From Thermodesulfobacteriota bacterium (lineage in GTDB: Bacteria > Desulfobacterota > DSM-4660 > Desulfatiglandales > Desulfatiglandaceae): a stretch of DNA of 5,228 nt. Below are positions 1-5,228 of the stretch, one piece after another. A model generated the notes under the pieces. It ran no database searches, had not been told where the DNA came from, and was given only the letters and a program-made list of their open reading frames with translations. How positions within the stretch are numbered: the first letter of the stretch is position 1; each line of letters starts with the position of its first letter. The translations under genes and the position numbers were made by a program. Where the stretch lies: the NCBI GenBank assembly GCA_028278625.1, contig JANQDY010000096.1, positions 1-5,228 of the forward strand, written 5' to 3'.

Positions 1-279
1 CTCAACCGCGGTTTCAAACAGCTTTACGGGCAAACCGCATTCGATCTCCTACGCAACGCCAGGCTCAAAAAAGGCCTGACACTTCTTCAACAGACCGACT
101 TGAGCCTGTCCGAGGTGGCGCTTTCGGTTGGATACAACAATCAAGCCAATTTCACCAAAGCCTTTCGCGCCCATTTCGGACAGACCCCTAACACCGCTCG
201 CCGACAGGGAATGGGGGCCGACATGGCTCTGGGGAAAATTGAACCGAGACCTTGCCGTTCTTTCTGTTCAAATGGGTAG
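1..279 (+). CDS. AraC-family transcriptional regulator, C-terminal part (5' end outside window)
   Basis: The reading frame is open from base 1 and ends at TAG 277-279, leaving 92 C-terminal residues. The visible part spans most of an AraC/XylS DNA-binding domain. It starts in the recognition helix of the first helix-turn-helix (LNRGFKQLYG, residues 1-10), continues through the linker helix (about 14-31), and includes the second helix-turn-helix (about 35-60, with LSEVALSVGY and FTKAFRAHFGQTP). The pattern LNRGFKQLYGQTAFDLLR resembles the siderophore-responsive PchR/YbtA/RhrA branch, which binds a ferri-siderophore through its missing N-terminal domain and activates receptor and permease genes. 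That subfamily placement is by resemblance only. About 24 residues after the domain look like an unstructured tail. Its position upstream of, and co-directional with, a permease-receptor pair fits a local activator. The effector cannot be judged because the sensor domain is outside the window. Confidence 0.9.
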   Translation, partial: LNRGFKQLYGQTAFDLLRNARLKKGLTLLQQTDLSLSEVALSVGYNNQANFTKAFRAHFGQTPNTARRQGMGADMALGKIEPRPCRSFCSNG

Positions 280-322
280 CGTCTCTCGTTGCGCCTATCG
301 TGTTCGGACCCTCCTATCGGTA

Positions 323-349
323 ATGCATTTCAAATAAAACAAAGTGCAT
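323..349. repeat. AT-rich inverted repeat between regulator gene and riboswitch
   Basis: Arms at 323-330 (ATGCATTT) and 342-349 (AAGTGCAT) pair over 8 positions with one G-T wobble around an A-rich 11-base loop. The element lies after the regulator stop codon and before the riboswitch aptamer, where an operator for the transcription start of the leader would be expected. There is no following T-tract, so it is not a convincing terminator. I could not find a sigma-70 promoter with good -35 and -10 hexamers in 280-400, and the sequence does not match a Fur box well. A protein-binding role is only a guess from position and symmetry. Confidence 0.3.
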
Positions 350-400
350 CGCGGAAAAGACAATCCTTTCATCCTTTTGCTAAACAACCCCCATTGGACA

Positions 401-562
401 TGCAGTTGCGCCCCTTTCGGGGTGTTAAGGGAAGACGGTGAAAATCCGTCGCGGACCCGCCGCTGTAACCGGGGACAAACGCCGTAACCATGCCACTGCC
501 CGAAAAGGCGGGAAGGCGCGGCCACTAGGAAGATCCGGAAGCCAGAAGACCTGACTGCAACA
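401..562 (+). ncRNA. Cobalamin (B12) riboswitch aptamer
   Basis: The region carries the ordered conserved blocks of the cobalamin riboswitch family. There is a C4/G4 hairpin at 411-422, then TTAAGGGAA at 425-433. GACGGTGAAAATCCGTC follows at 434-450, with GACGG/CCGTC as a stem, then GCGGACCCGCCGCTGTAACC at 451-470. GCCACTG lies at 492-498, CGGGAAGG at 509-516, and the B12 box GAAGCCAGAAGACCTG at 538-553. The closing stem can form from GTTGC 405-409 and GCAAC 557-561, with a competing register GCAGT 402-406 and ACTGC 554-558. The family binds coenzyme B12 or related corrinoids and normally turns genes off when ligand is present. The long GCCACTG-to-B12-box arm suggests the adenosylcobalamin-preferring class, which is an inference. 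It precedes a terminator and the permease-receptor genes on the same strand, so those genes are the likely targets. The exact ends are approximate. Confidence 0.93.
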
Positions 563-629
563 AGAAGTCATCGCCCCATTCTCCCGTGGATTGGTGAGGG
601 CCGCGATCTCAAAAGAGGGTTATAAACGG

Positions 630-668
630 AATCCCCGACTCGAATTGTCAGAGCCGGGGATTTTTTTT
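630..668 (+). terminator. Intrinsic terminator of the B12 leader
   Basis: The arms AATCCCCGACTC (630-641) and GAGCCGGGGATT (651-662) pair over 12 positions with a single A-C mismatch, around a 9-base loop. A run of eight T residues (661-668) completes the canonical shape. It lies about 70 bases after the B12 box and before the permease gene, so it is the probable switching element: termination with corrinoid bound, readthrough without it. Confidence 0.9.
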
Positions 669-680
669 GTGAGGGCTTTC

Positions 681-734
681 TATCGGTCGGATCCCGCACC
701 CTGAAGACGGTATGGGGAACCGAGGATCCGGATA
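681..734 (+). repeat. Leader hairpin after the terminator
   Basis: CGGATCC (688-694) and GGATCCG (724-730) are a perfect 7-base inverted repeat. The stem can be extended by TATC (681-684) with GATA (731-734) across a 3-base bulge, and CCC 699-701 can pair with GGG 714-716 inside. It lies between the terminator and the ribosome-binding site and lacks a T-tract. It could protect or shape the read-through mRNA, or take part in an alternative fold. No function is demonstrated. Confidence 0.5.
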
Positions 735-776
735 TCCCTCGAAAATAGACGGACGTCATAGGAGCTAAGGAGAAAA

Positions 777-2084
777 ATGCCCCCCGACAACAGCGAAAGG
801 TTTCAAAACGGAAGGCGGCGAATCCCATTGAAACTGACCTTGCTGACATCCATGTACATCTGCCAGACCATTCCCGTGGGGTTCATCATCACCTGCCTTC
901 CCGTGATTCTGCGCCACCAGGGAACAAGCCTTCGAACCATCGGTTTCCTTTTCCTGCTCCAGGCGCCCTGGGCCTTGAAATTCCTCTATGCCGCCTGGAT
1001 CGACCGCTTCTACATCAAGAAACTGGGCAGACGAAAAAGCTGGATCTTTCCCCTTCAGTGGGTGGGCGCGGGTCTGTTCTGCGCCCTCTCATGGGTGCCG
1101 CCGGATCGTTCTTTCGGGCTCATGTTCCTCATTTTGTTCTGCTTTAATGCGGTCATGGCAACCAACGACATCGCCGTGGACGGCTATGCCACCGATATGC
1201 TGTTGCCCGAAGAAAGGCCTTGGGGAAATACCATCCAGTCCGGTGCAAGGCCCGTGGGCATGCTTCTGGGCGGGGGGCTGGGACTCGTCCTGGTGGGGTC
1301 CTTGGGATGGCAAGCCGTCTGCATGCTTCTGGCCGGGACGATTCTGGTCCTGAGCCTGCCGGTGGTGTTGCATCGGGAGATGGCGCCCATTTACGAAAAC
1401 GGGAATGCGCAACCTGGAAACAATGGGCAAAAATTCGGTCTCCGGGCTTTTTTAAAACGGCCCGAAACCCTTTGGCATATTCTTTTTCTGCTATCGCCCA
1501 CCCTCTTTTTTTTCAGCGGTTTCCAGATGCGGATGCCGCTTTTGACCGACCTGGGAATGAACCCGGCCGCCATGGGAAAGGCCCTCATCCGGTTCGGGTA
1601 CCCCGCCGCATTTCTAGGGACCCTCTTCTGGGGATGGTTCTATGGCAGGGTGGGTCCCAAGGTCTTTCTTCGAACCTTCGGCCTTCTATCCCTGGCACTC
1701 ACCGGCTTTACCGTTTACGTGGCCCGTGCGGGGGTGATTTCGCCATTTCAGAGCGCCCTGATTCTGTCCGCCGACAACGTCATTCTGGGAGGAATATTCG
1801 TTTGGGGGTTCACGCTCATGATGAAGGCCAGTGCCGGACTGTACTCCGGAACCGGATTTGCCGTCTTGAGCAGTGTTTTCATATTGCCGCCCCTCCTCTT
1901 GGGCCCCCTGTTCGGGGCCCTGGGCGATGGTTGGGGGACGCTTGCGCTCTATGGGTGCATCGGCGCCCTGATGATGCTGGGGCTCTTGGGCGCAGAGTTG
2001 ATAATGCACTATCGATTGAAGGATTTCGTTGACAAAACCGATAGGGCCTCACCGAAGGCGAAAACGGTCCTCTCGTCGTTATAA
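777..2084 (+). CDS. MFS permease, AmpG/RhtX-FptX (siderophore importer)-like
   Basis: The product is a 435-residue inner-membrane transporter with about twelve hydrophobic helices, near residues 19-43, 52-72, 89-106, 111-132, 158-176, 179-198, 232-250, 270-288, 296-316, 324-345, 356-380 and 386-410. The signature loop after helix 2 is present (D77-R78 and GRRKSW 84-89). NDIAVDGYATD (130-140) after helix 4 is typical of the AmpG/acetyl-CoA-transporter-like branch. LPVILRHQG (41-49) and PWALKFL (64-70) resemble RhtX and FptX, single-polypeptide permeases that carry rhizobactin or pyochelin across the inner membrane. ATG 777 is supported by TAAGGAG at 766-772. It is the first gene after the B12 riboswitch and terminator, and a TonB-dependent receptor starts 42 bases downstream, so joint transcription is likely. 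Import of an iron chelate is the family expectation; the riboswitch suggests a corrinoid or cobalt complex instead. A muropeptide permease (AmpG itself) is less likely given the receptor neighbour. Parts of the gene are much richer in G+C (41 of 60 at 1261-1320) than sampled receptor segments. Confidence 0.85.
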   Translation: MPPDNSERFQNGRRRIPLKLTLLTSMYICQTIPVGFIITCLPVILRHQGTSLRTIGFLFLLQAPWALKFLYAAWIDRFYIKKLGRRKSWIFPLQWVGAGLFCALSWVPPDRSFGLMFLILFCFNAVMATNDIAVDGYATDMLLPEERPWGNTIQSGARPVGMLLGGGLGLVLVGSLGWQAVCMLLAGTILVLSLPVVLHREMAPIYENGNAQPGNNGQKFGLRAFLKRPETLWHILFLLSPTLFFFSGFQMRMPLLTDLGMNPAAMGKALIRFGYPAAFLGTLFWGWFYGRVGPKVFLRTFGLLSLALTGFTVYVARAGVISPFQSALILSADNVILGGIFVWGFTLMMKASAGLYSGTGFAVLSSVFILPPLLLGPLFGALGDGWGTLALYGCIGALMMLGLLGAELIMHYRLKDFVDKTDRASPKAKTVLSSL

Positions 2085-2126
2085 AACTGTTTTCGGGATA
2101 AAAAAAAGTAAAGGGAGAGAAGATCA

Positions 2127-4217
2127 ATGAAAAAGCACTTTTGTAAAGCAGTTGCTCTGTTGGCGATCGCGATGTTGACGGATTCCACGGCATACGGCGA
2201 ATCCGTTGAAGACCATGAAATACAGGACATCATGCAGTTGGGGAGTATGACGGTCACGGCCCAGAAAAAGGAAGAAAACGTTCAGAAGGTCCCCATCAGC
2301 ATAGACGTTTTTTCGGAGACGGAGATGGAAGACGCCAGGATTCTGGATACGTCCGATTTGGTGCGGTTTTCGCCCAATGTCTCCATGCTGCAACAGGCTT
2401 TCGAGCATATGGTCGTCATCAGGGGCATCTCATCCTTCAGGGGAAACATCTATTCACCGGCGGGATTCTATGTGGATGACGTGAACTACCCGCTTCATTA
2501 TTGCCAGAACATAGACTTTTTCGATCTTGAGCGGGTGGAAATTCTTAAGGGTCCCCAAGGCACATTGTATGGAAGAAACACCGAAAGCGGGGTCGTCAAC
2601 ATCATTACCCGCCAGCCGGGAAATCAACTTAGGGCCAAGGTACTGGCCGAATACGGAAACTACAATTCCTTCCGATCAATCGCCAATGTCAGCGGACCCG
2701 TTGTGGACGATCGGTTGTATCTGGGAGGGGCGTTTTTTTACCGGTCTTCGGACGGATACATGGAAAACGTATCCAACGGCAATGACCGGGCCGCCGATCT
2801 GAGCCATCTGGCCGGACGCTTCACCTTGAGATGGACCCCGTCGGATTTGTGGGACATATCCCTGATGGCGGACATCATGAATGCCGACGATCACGGGGCC
2901 GAAAGCCGATTCCTGAGCGGCCCCTATAAGACGGATCCCCACAAGGTTAGAAAAGATACGGATGCCTATTTAAAACAGAACTGGAACAGTCAAACGTTGC
3001 GTGTAAAATACGACGGGGACGCCTTCCAGATTCTTTCCGTTTCCGGTCTGTTGTACCAGGATCTCGACAAGGTCAATGACATTGATATGTGGGATAACCC
3101 CAAAAACAAAATGATCAATCCCACCTATATGGAGGTGCGTCAATACAGCCAGGAGTTTCGGATATCCTCGGAAGCGGGGCCCGTTGAATGGCTTGCGGGG
3201 TTGTACGGGTTCATTGAAGAGTCCCACTTCAACTATAAAAACGAAATTATTTCCAAAAATATGATCTATATGAACCCCATTACCGATATCGACTCCAAGG
3301 GCTGCGCCGCTTTCGGCCAGGGGACCTATACCTTTTTCGATAGATTCCACCTGACGGCGGGACTCCGATTGGATCATGAGGAAAAGGAGGGTGAACTCAA
3401 TGATCCCGTTAAAAAGAAGGCCTACAGCAAAGATCTCAGCTTCAACGAGGTCCTGCCGAAATTCTCCTTTTCCTATGATGTCTCAAGGGACGTCATGGCC
3501 TATGCATCGGCATCCAAAGGTTATCTCACGGGCGGGTACAATTGGGGCATGACCGGCACACGTGAAACGTTTTCATATGATCCGGAATACACATGGAATT
3601 ATGAAACGGGCATCAAATCCACCTGGCTGAATAATAAACTGACGGCCAACCTGTCGGTTTTTTATATTTCCATTGACGACAAGCAGGTTTCGGAATTGCA
3701 CCCAACCATGGCAACCGTTACCATCACCAATGCGGCAAAGGCCCATTCCCAGGGCTTTGAGCTGGAATTGCAGGCAAGGCCGTTCATGGGCCTGGATCTC
3801 TCCGCGGGATTCGGTTTCAACGAATCCAAATTCGACCAGTTCATGGCGAACGTATGGAATGACGCGGGCACCGGGTTGACCCAAAAAAATTATGAAGGCA
3901 ACTATCTCCCCTATGCCCCCAAATATACCTACAACATAAGCGCCCAATACCTACACCCGAGTGGGGTTTTCGCCCGGGCCGACCTTTTGGGGAAGGGCCC
4001 TTTTTACGGGGATGCGGCGAACAAGGCCGAACAGAAAGCGTACGAGATCGTGAATCTGCAACTCGGATACGAATGGAAGTGCTTGGATCTGGTCCTCTGG
4101 AGCGAAAATGTTTTCGACCAACAATATTGCACCTTTCTGAGCCCCTATCGGCAGTCCATTGTGGCCGTCGACGGTCCTCCGAGAACCTTCGGCGTCACCT
4201 TGACCTGGCGGTATTGA
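2127..4217 (+). CDS. TonB-dependent outer-membrane receptor (FyuA/CirA-like)
   Basis: This 696-residue protein has a complete TonB-dependent receptor layout and a usual length. A Sec signal peptide (MKK start, hydrophobic 8-17, likely cleavage after about G24) leads to a TonB-box-like strand MTVTA (41-45). The plug domain (about 50-165) shows VVIRGISS (96-103), FYVDDV (114-119) and the hallmark LERVEILKGPQGTLYGRN (134-151) followed by GVVNIITRQP (155-164). The beta-barrel runs from about 170 to the end, with SKGYLTGGYN (463-472) as in FyuA-type siderophore receptors. The C-terminal strand FGVTLTWRY ends in an aromatic residue, as expected for BAM-dependent insertion. It imports a ligand into the periplasm using TonB energy; the ligand is not readable from the sequence. 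GGGAG at 2113-2117, nine bases before ATG 2127, supports the start. The 42-base gap to the permease gene contains no terminator, placing it in the riboswitch-controlled unit. Four cysteines remain in the mature part (C126, C393, C652, C668). C126 lies in the plug segment HYCQN. Confidence 0.95.
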   Translation: MKKHFCKAVALLAIAMLTDSTAYGESVEDHEIQDIMQLGSMTVTAQKKEENVQKVPISIDVFSETEMEDARILDTSDLVRFSPNVSMLQQAFEHMVVIRGISSFRGNIYSPAGFYVDDVNYPLHYCQNIDFFDLERVEILKGPQGTLYGRNTESGVVNIITRQPGNQLRAKVLAEYGNYNSFRSIANVSGPVVDDRLYLGGAFFYRSSDGYMENVSNGNDRAADLSHLAGRFTLRWTPSDLWDISLMADIMNADDHGAESRFLSGPYKTDPHKVRKDTDAYLKQNWNSQTLRVKYDGDAFQILSVSGLLYQDLDKVNDIDMWDNPKNKMINPTYMEVRQYSQEFRISSEAGPVEWLAGLYGFIEESHFNYKNEIISKNMIYMNPITDIDSKGCAAFGQGTYTFFDRFHLTAGLRLDHEEKEGELNDPVKKKAYSKDLSFNEVLPKFSFSYDVSRDVMAYASASKGYLTGGYNWGMTGTRETFSYDPEYTWNYETGIKSTWLNNKLTANLSVFYISIDDKQVSELHPTMATVTITNAAKAHSQGFELELQARPFMGLDLSAGFGFNESKFDQFMANVWNDAGTGLTQKNYEGNYLPYAPKYTYNISAQYLHPSGVFARADLLGKGPFYGDAANKAEQKAYEIVNLQLGYEWKCLDLVLWSENVFDQQYCTFLSPYRQSIVAVDGPPRTFGVTLTWRY

Positions 4218-4265
4218 TTGGGATCATATGAACCCGAATTACGGATCATTCATGTCGCGGTTGCC

Positions 4266-4306
4266 ATATCCGGAAGAGCACATGGAATACTTCCATATGC
4301 GGATAT
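4266..4306. repeat. Nested inverted repeat downstream of the receptor gene
   Basis: Outer arms ATATCCG (4266-4272) and CGGATAT (4300-4306) are perfect complements. Inside them, ATGGAA (4282-4287) and TTCCAT (4291-4296) form a second perfect pair around the 3-base loop TAC. The internal loop is asymmetric (9 and 3 bases). With no T-run immediately after it, it is not a standard terminator. An mRNA-end stabilising hairpin or a protein-binding site are both possible. Confidence 0.5.
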
Positions 4307-4320
4307 TGATTTTATCGTAT

Positions 4321-4349
4321 TTGAAGGTTTGGATTTTTCGGAATATCCT
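4321..4349 (+). promoter_or_regulatory. Possible sigma-70-type promoter for the DUF4405 gene
   Basis: TTGAAG (4321-4326) and TATCCT (4344-4349) each match four of six consensus bases with a 17-base spacer, in the most AT-rich part of the gap. Such matches arise by chance in AT-rich DNA, so this is weak. If real, it would let the downstream gene be transcribed independently of the B12 riboswitch. Confidence 0.25.
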
Positions 4350-4564
4350 ATCTATTTTAAATCTCATCATAAAGCCGATTGGCACGATTTAGGCAAAGAA
4401 TTTCCCGAGAGACAAGCAGGACTGTGTCATTTTCTCTTGCCGAGACCATAGCGCCGAGACGATTCACATGAGCTTATGGATCCTGGGGGGCGTCTTAATC
4501 CAAGCACCCTTTTCAGGGCATATGGTCGGAGGCAGTTCGCAAAGACCCTCACGCGGCCCCATAG

Positions 4565-4571
4565 AAAGGAG
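4565..4571 (+). promoter_or_regulatory. Ribosome-binding site fixing the DUF4405 gene start
   Basis: AAAGGAG lies four bases before ATG 4576. The in-frame upstream ATG at 4468 has no purine-rich site in front of it and would add 36 residues unlike a membrane-protein N-terminus, so 4576 is preferred. Confidence 0.75.
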
Positions 4572-4575
4572 AAGC

Positions 4576-5199
4576 ATGCTAAAGAAAACAACGTCCCTTA
4601 CCCTCACCTTTTCCGGCCTGGTACTGTTGATTACCAGTATCGTCCTTTACATAGGCCCTCCCGGCCATGTGGGCCATTTCTCTCCATGGCGACTTTTGGG
4701 GCTCTCCAAACACTATTGGGGTATCTTGCATCTGAACAGCGGCATCCTCTTCTGCCTGGCCATGATCATCCATGTCTATTTAAATTGGAAACCGCTGATG
4801 TCATATTTGAAGAAGCGGGCCAGGGAGAAGATTCCCTTTCTTCCCCTGATCGCCTCCCTGGCCTTGACGGGATATGTCTGTGTGGGAGCCTGCTATGAGG
4901 TTTCTCCCATGGGGCCGATCATGGATTTTGCACGGAAGCTGAAAATGGCCGCAGTGAGACAATACGGGTCACCACCCTATGGCACATCCATCTCATATCC
5001 CATCGGGACCATTGCCGGTTACATGGGTTGGCATGTGGAAACCGCCCTAAAGCGCCTGGCCGAACACAACATTATAATCGGGTCGCCGGGTGAGTCCCTT
5101 AGGGACGTGGCCCGAAACAACGGCACCAGCATCGGCAGCCTGTTGGATATCATGGCCGGGACCGGGGGCTGTGATTTAACTTTATCTTTAGGAAATTGA
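4576..5199 (+). CDS. DUF4405-like three-helix membrane protein
   Basis: The 207-residue product has three predicted membrane helices (about 9-27, 47-72 and 86-107). A C-terminal soluble segment of about 100 residues follows. The second helix begins HYWGILHLNSG and ends AMIIHVYLNW, with H46, H52 and H66. This pattern is typical of the DUF4405 family, whose histidine-bearing helices recall b-type cytochrome bundles, so heme binding is a plausible but unproven inference. H31 and H34 lie in the first loop. The C-terminal segment (about 137-194) starts PPYG and contains two helical units: IGTIAGYMGWHVETALKRL and SLRDVARNNGTSIGSLLDIM. This resembles the small helical tail seen in related DUF4405 proteins, where successive helices look like repeated helix-turn-helix-type modules. 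Its function is unknown to me. It is co-directional with the uptake genes but separated from them by 358 bases, and it almost touches the next gene (2-base gap). Family assignment is from memory of the motif; confidence is moderate. Confidence 0.6.
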   Translation: MLKKTTSLTLTFSGLVLLITSIVLYIGPPGHVGHFSPWRLLGLSKHYWGILHLNSGILFCLAMIIHVYLNWKPLMSYLKKRAREKIPFLPLIASLALTGYVCVGACYEVSPMGPIMDFARKLKMAAVRQYGSPPYGTSISYPIGTIAGYMGWHVETALKRLAEHNIIIGSPGESLRDVARNNGTSIGSLLDIMAGTGGCDLTLSLGN

Positions 5200-5201
5200 C
5201 C

Positions 5202-5228
5202 ATGAAGAAAATCGGATTGTCTGAAAAA
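5202..5228 (+). CDS. Start of an unidentified gene, truncated by window end
   Basis: ATG 5202 opens a frame encoding MKKIGLSEK before the window ends. AGGA at 5190-5193, eight bases upstream and inside the end of the DUF4405-like gene, is a plausible ribosome-binding site. Only two bases separate it from the preceding stop codon, so the two genes are very likely co-transcribed and translationally close. Nine residues are too few to name a product. Confidence 0.6.

Larger units (their letters stand above)
563..776 (+). promoter_or_regulatory. Riboswitch expression platform and long 5' leader
   Basis: This non-coding stretch joins the aptamer to the permease start codon. It contains the intrinsic terminator at 630-668 and a second hairpin at 681-734. 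The ribosome-binding site TAAGGAG lies at 766-772, four bases before ATG 777. Because the terminator is about 100 bases upstream of the ribosome-binding site, control is more likely by premature transcription termination than by direct masking of translation start. I looked for a perfect antiterminator to the terminator's 5' arm and saw only a weak candidate: GGGTT 617-621 pairing with AATCC 630-634, including one wobble. No open reading frame here has a convincing start signal. Confidence 0.75.
4218..4575. other. AT-rich intergenic region, no supported gene
   Basis: These 358 bases separate the receptor from the next gene. The stretch 4261-4380 has only 41 G or C in 120 bases (34%), far below the neighbouring genes. 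The reading frame of the receptor stays open beyond its TGA for 78 codons, up to TAG 4449-4451. It has no ATG start near its beginning, no ribosome-binding site and no product I recognise. No T-tract-backed terminator follows the receptor gene, so readthrough into the downstream gene is possible. The inverted repeat at 4266-4306 and a weak promoter candidate at 4321-4349 are listed separately. Confidence 0.65.

Noticed and set aside
128..337. A 69-codon + strand open frame overlapping the regulator end
   Set aside because: It overlaps the second helix-turn-helix of the AraC-type frame, which has clear family motifs, and it has no ribosome-binding site of its own.
295..849. Minus-strand open frames across the leader (295-525 and 568-849)
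   Set aside because: They run antisense through the riboswitch, terminator and the permease start and show no recognisable domains. The conserved RNA elements explain this sequence better.
1220..2032. A 270-codon + strand open frame inside the permease gene
   Set aside because: It overlaps the permease in another frame, is rich in Arg, Gly and Pro as expected for a shadow of high-GC coding DNA, and lacks family motifs. The permease frame has membrane helices and conserved signatures.
2970..3377. A 135-codon minus-strand open frame within the receptor gene
   Set aside because: It is antisense to the conserved barrel region and has no recognisable motif; it is a compositional shadow.
4218..4451. 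A 77-codon open frame starting at TTG directly after the receptor stop codon
   Set aside because: It is the continuation of the receptor frame past TGA. It has no ribosome-binding site and no recognisable product. The receptor ends with a normal terminal strand, so neither a separate gene nor readthrough or selenocysteine decoding is supported.
4468..4575. Longer N-terminus for the DUF4405-like protein from ATG 4468
   Set aside because: There is no Shine-Dalgarno sequence before 4468, and the extra 36 residues do not look like part of the membrane protein. AAAGGAG before ATG 4576 gives a clear start, with a basic MLKK leader before the first helix.

Overview
This 5.2-kb window has every gene on the + strand. 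It looks like a metal-complex (siderophore- or corrinoid-type) uptake locus of a Gram-negative bacterium. An outer-membrane TonB-dependent receptor with a Sec signal peptide shows the Gram-negative envelope. The gene styles and the DUF4405-like protein would fit a Desulfobacterota (former deltaproteobacterial) anaerobe, but that assignment is an inference and cannot be settled from this window.

Layout. Positions 1-279 hold the 3' end of an AraC-family regulator gene, whose C-terminal helix-turn-helix resembles the PchR/YbtA siderophore regulators. Positions 280-776 carry no gene. They hold a well-conserved cobalamin riboswitch (about 401-562), a strong intrinsic terminator (630-668) and a further hairpin (681-734). 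A 435-aa major-facilitator permease of the AmpG/RhtX-FptX type follows (777-2084). Only 42 bases later comes a 696-aa TonB-dependent receptor (2127-4217). Positions 4218-4575 are an AT-rich, apparently non-coding gap containing a nested inverted repeat. Then comes a 207-aa DUF4405-like three-helix membrane protein (4576-5199). Two bases after it, a further gene begins (5202) and runs off the end of the window.

How the parts fit. A PchR-like regulator, a single-polypeptide RhtX/FptX-like permease and a FyuA/CirA-type receptor together form a standard siderophore import set. What stands out is that the permease-receptor pair lies directly behind a cobalamin riboswitch with its own terminator, which predicts shut-off by B12. 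The most interesting reading is a corrinoid or cobalt-chelate uptake route that uses an MFS permease where the ABC importer BtuCDF would be expected. The conservative alternative is a siderophore system placed under B12 control. The sequence alone cannot decide between them.
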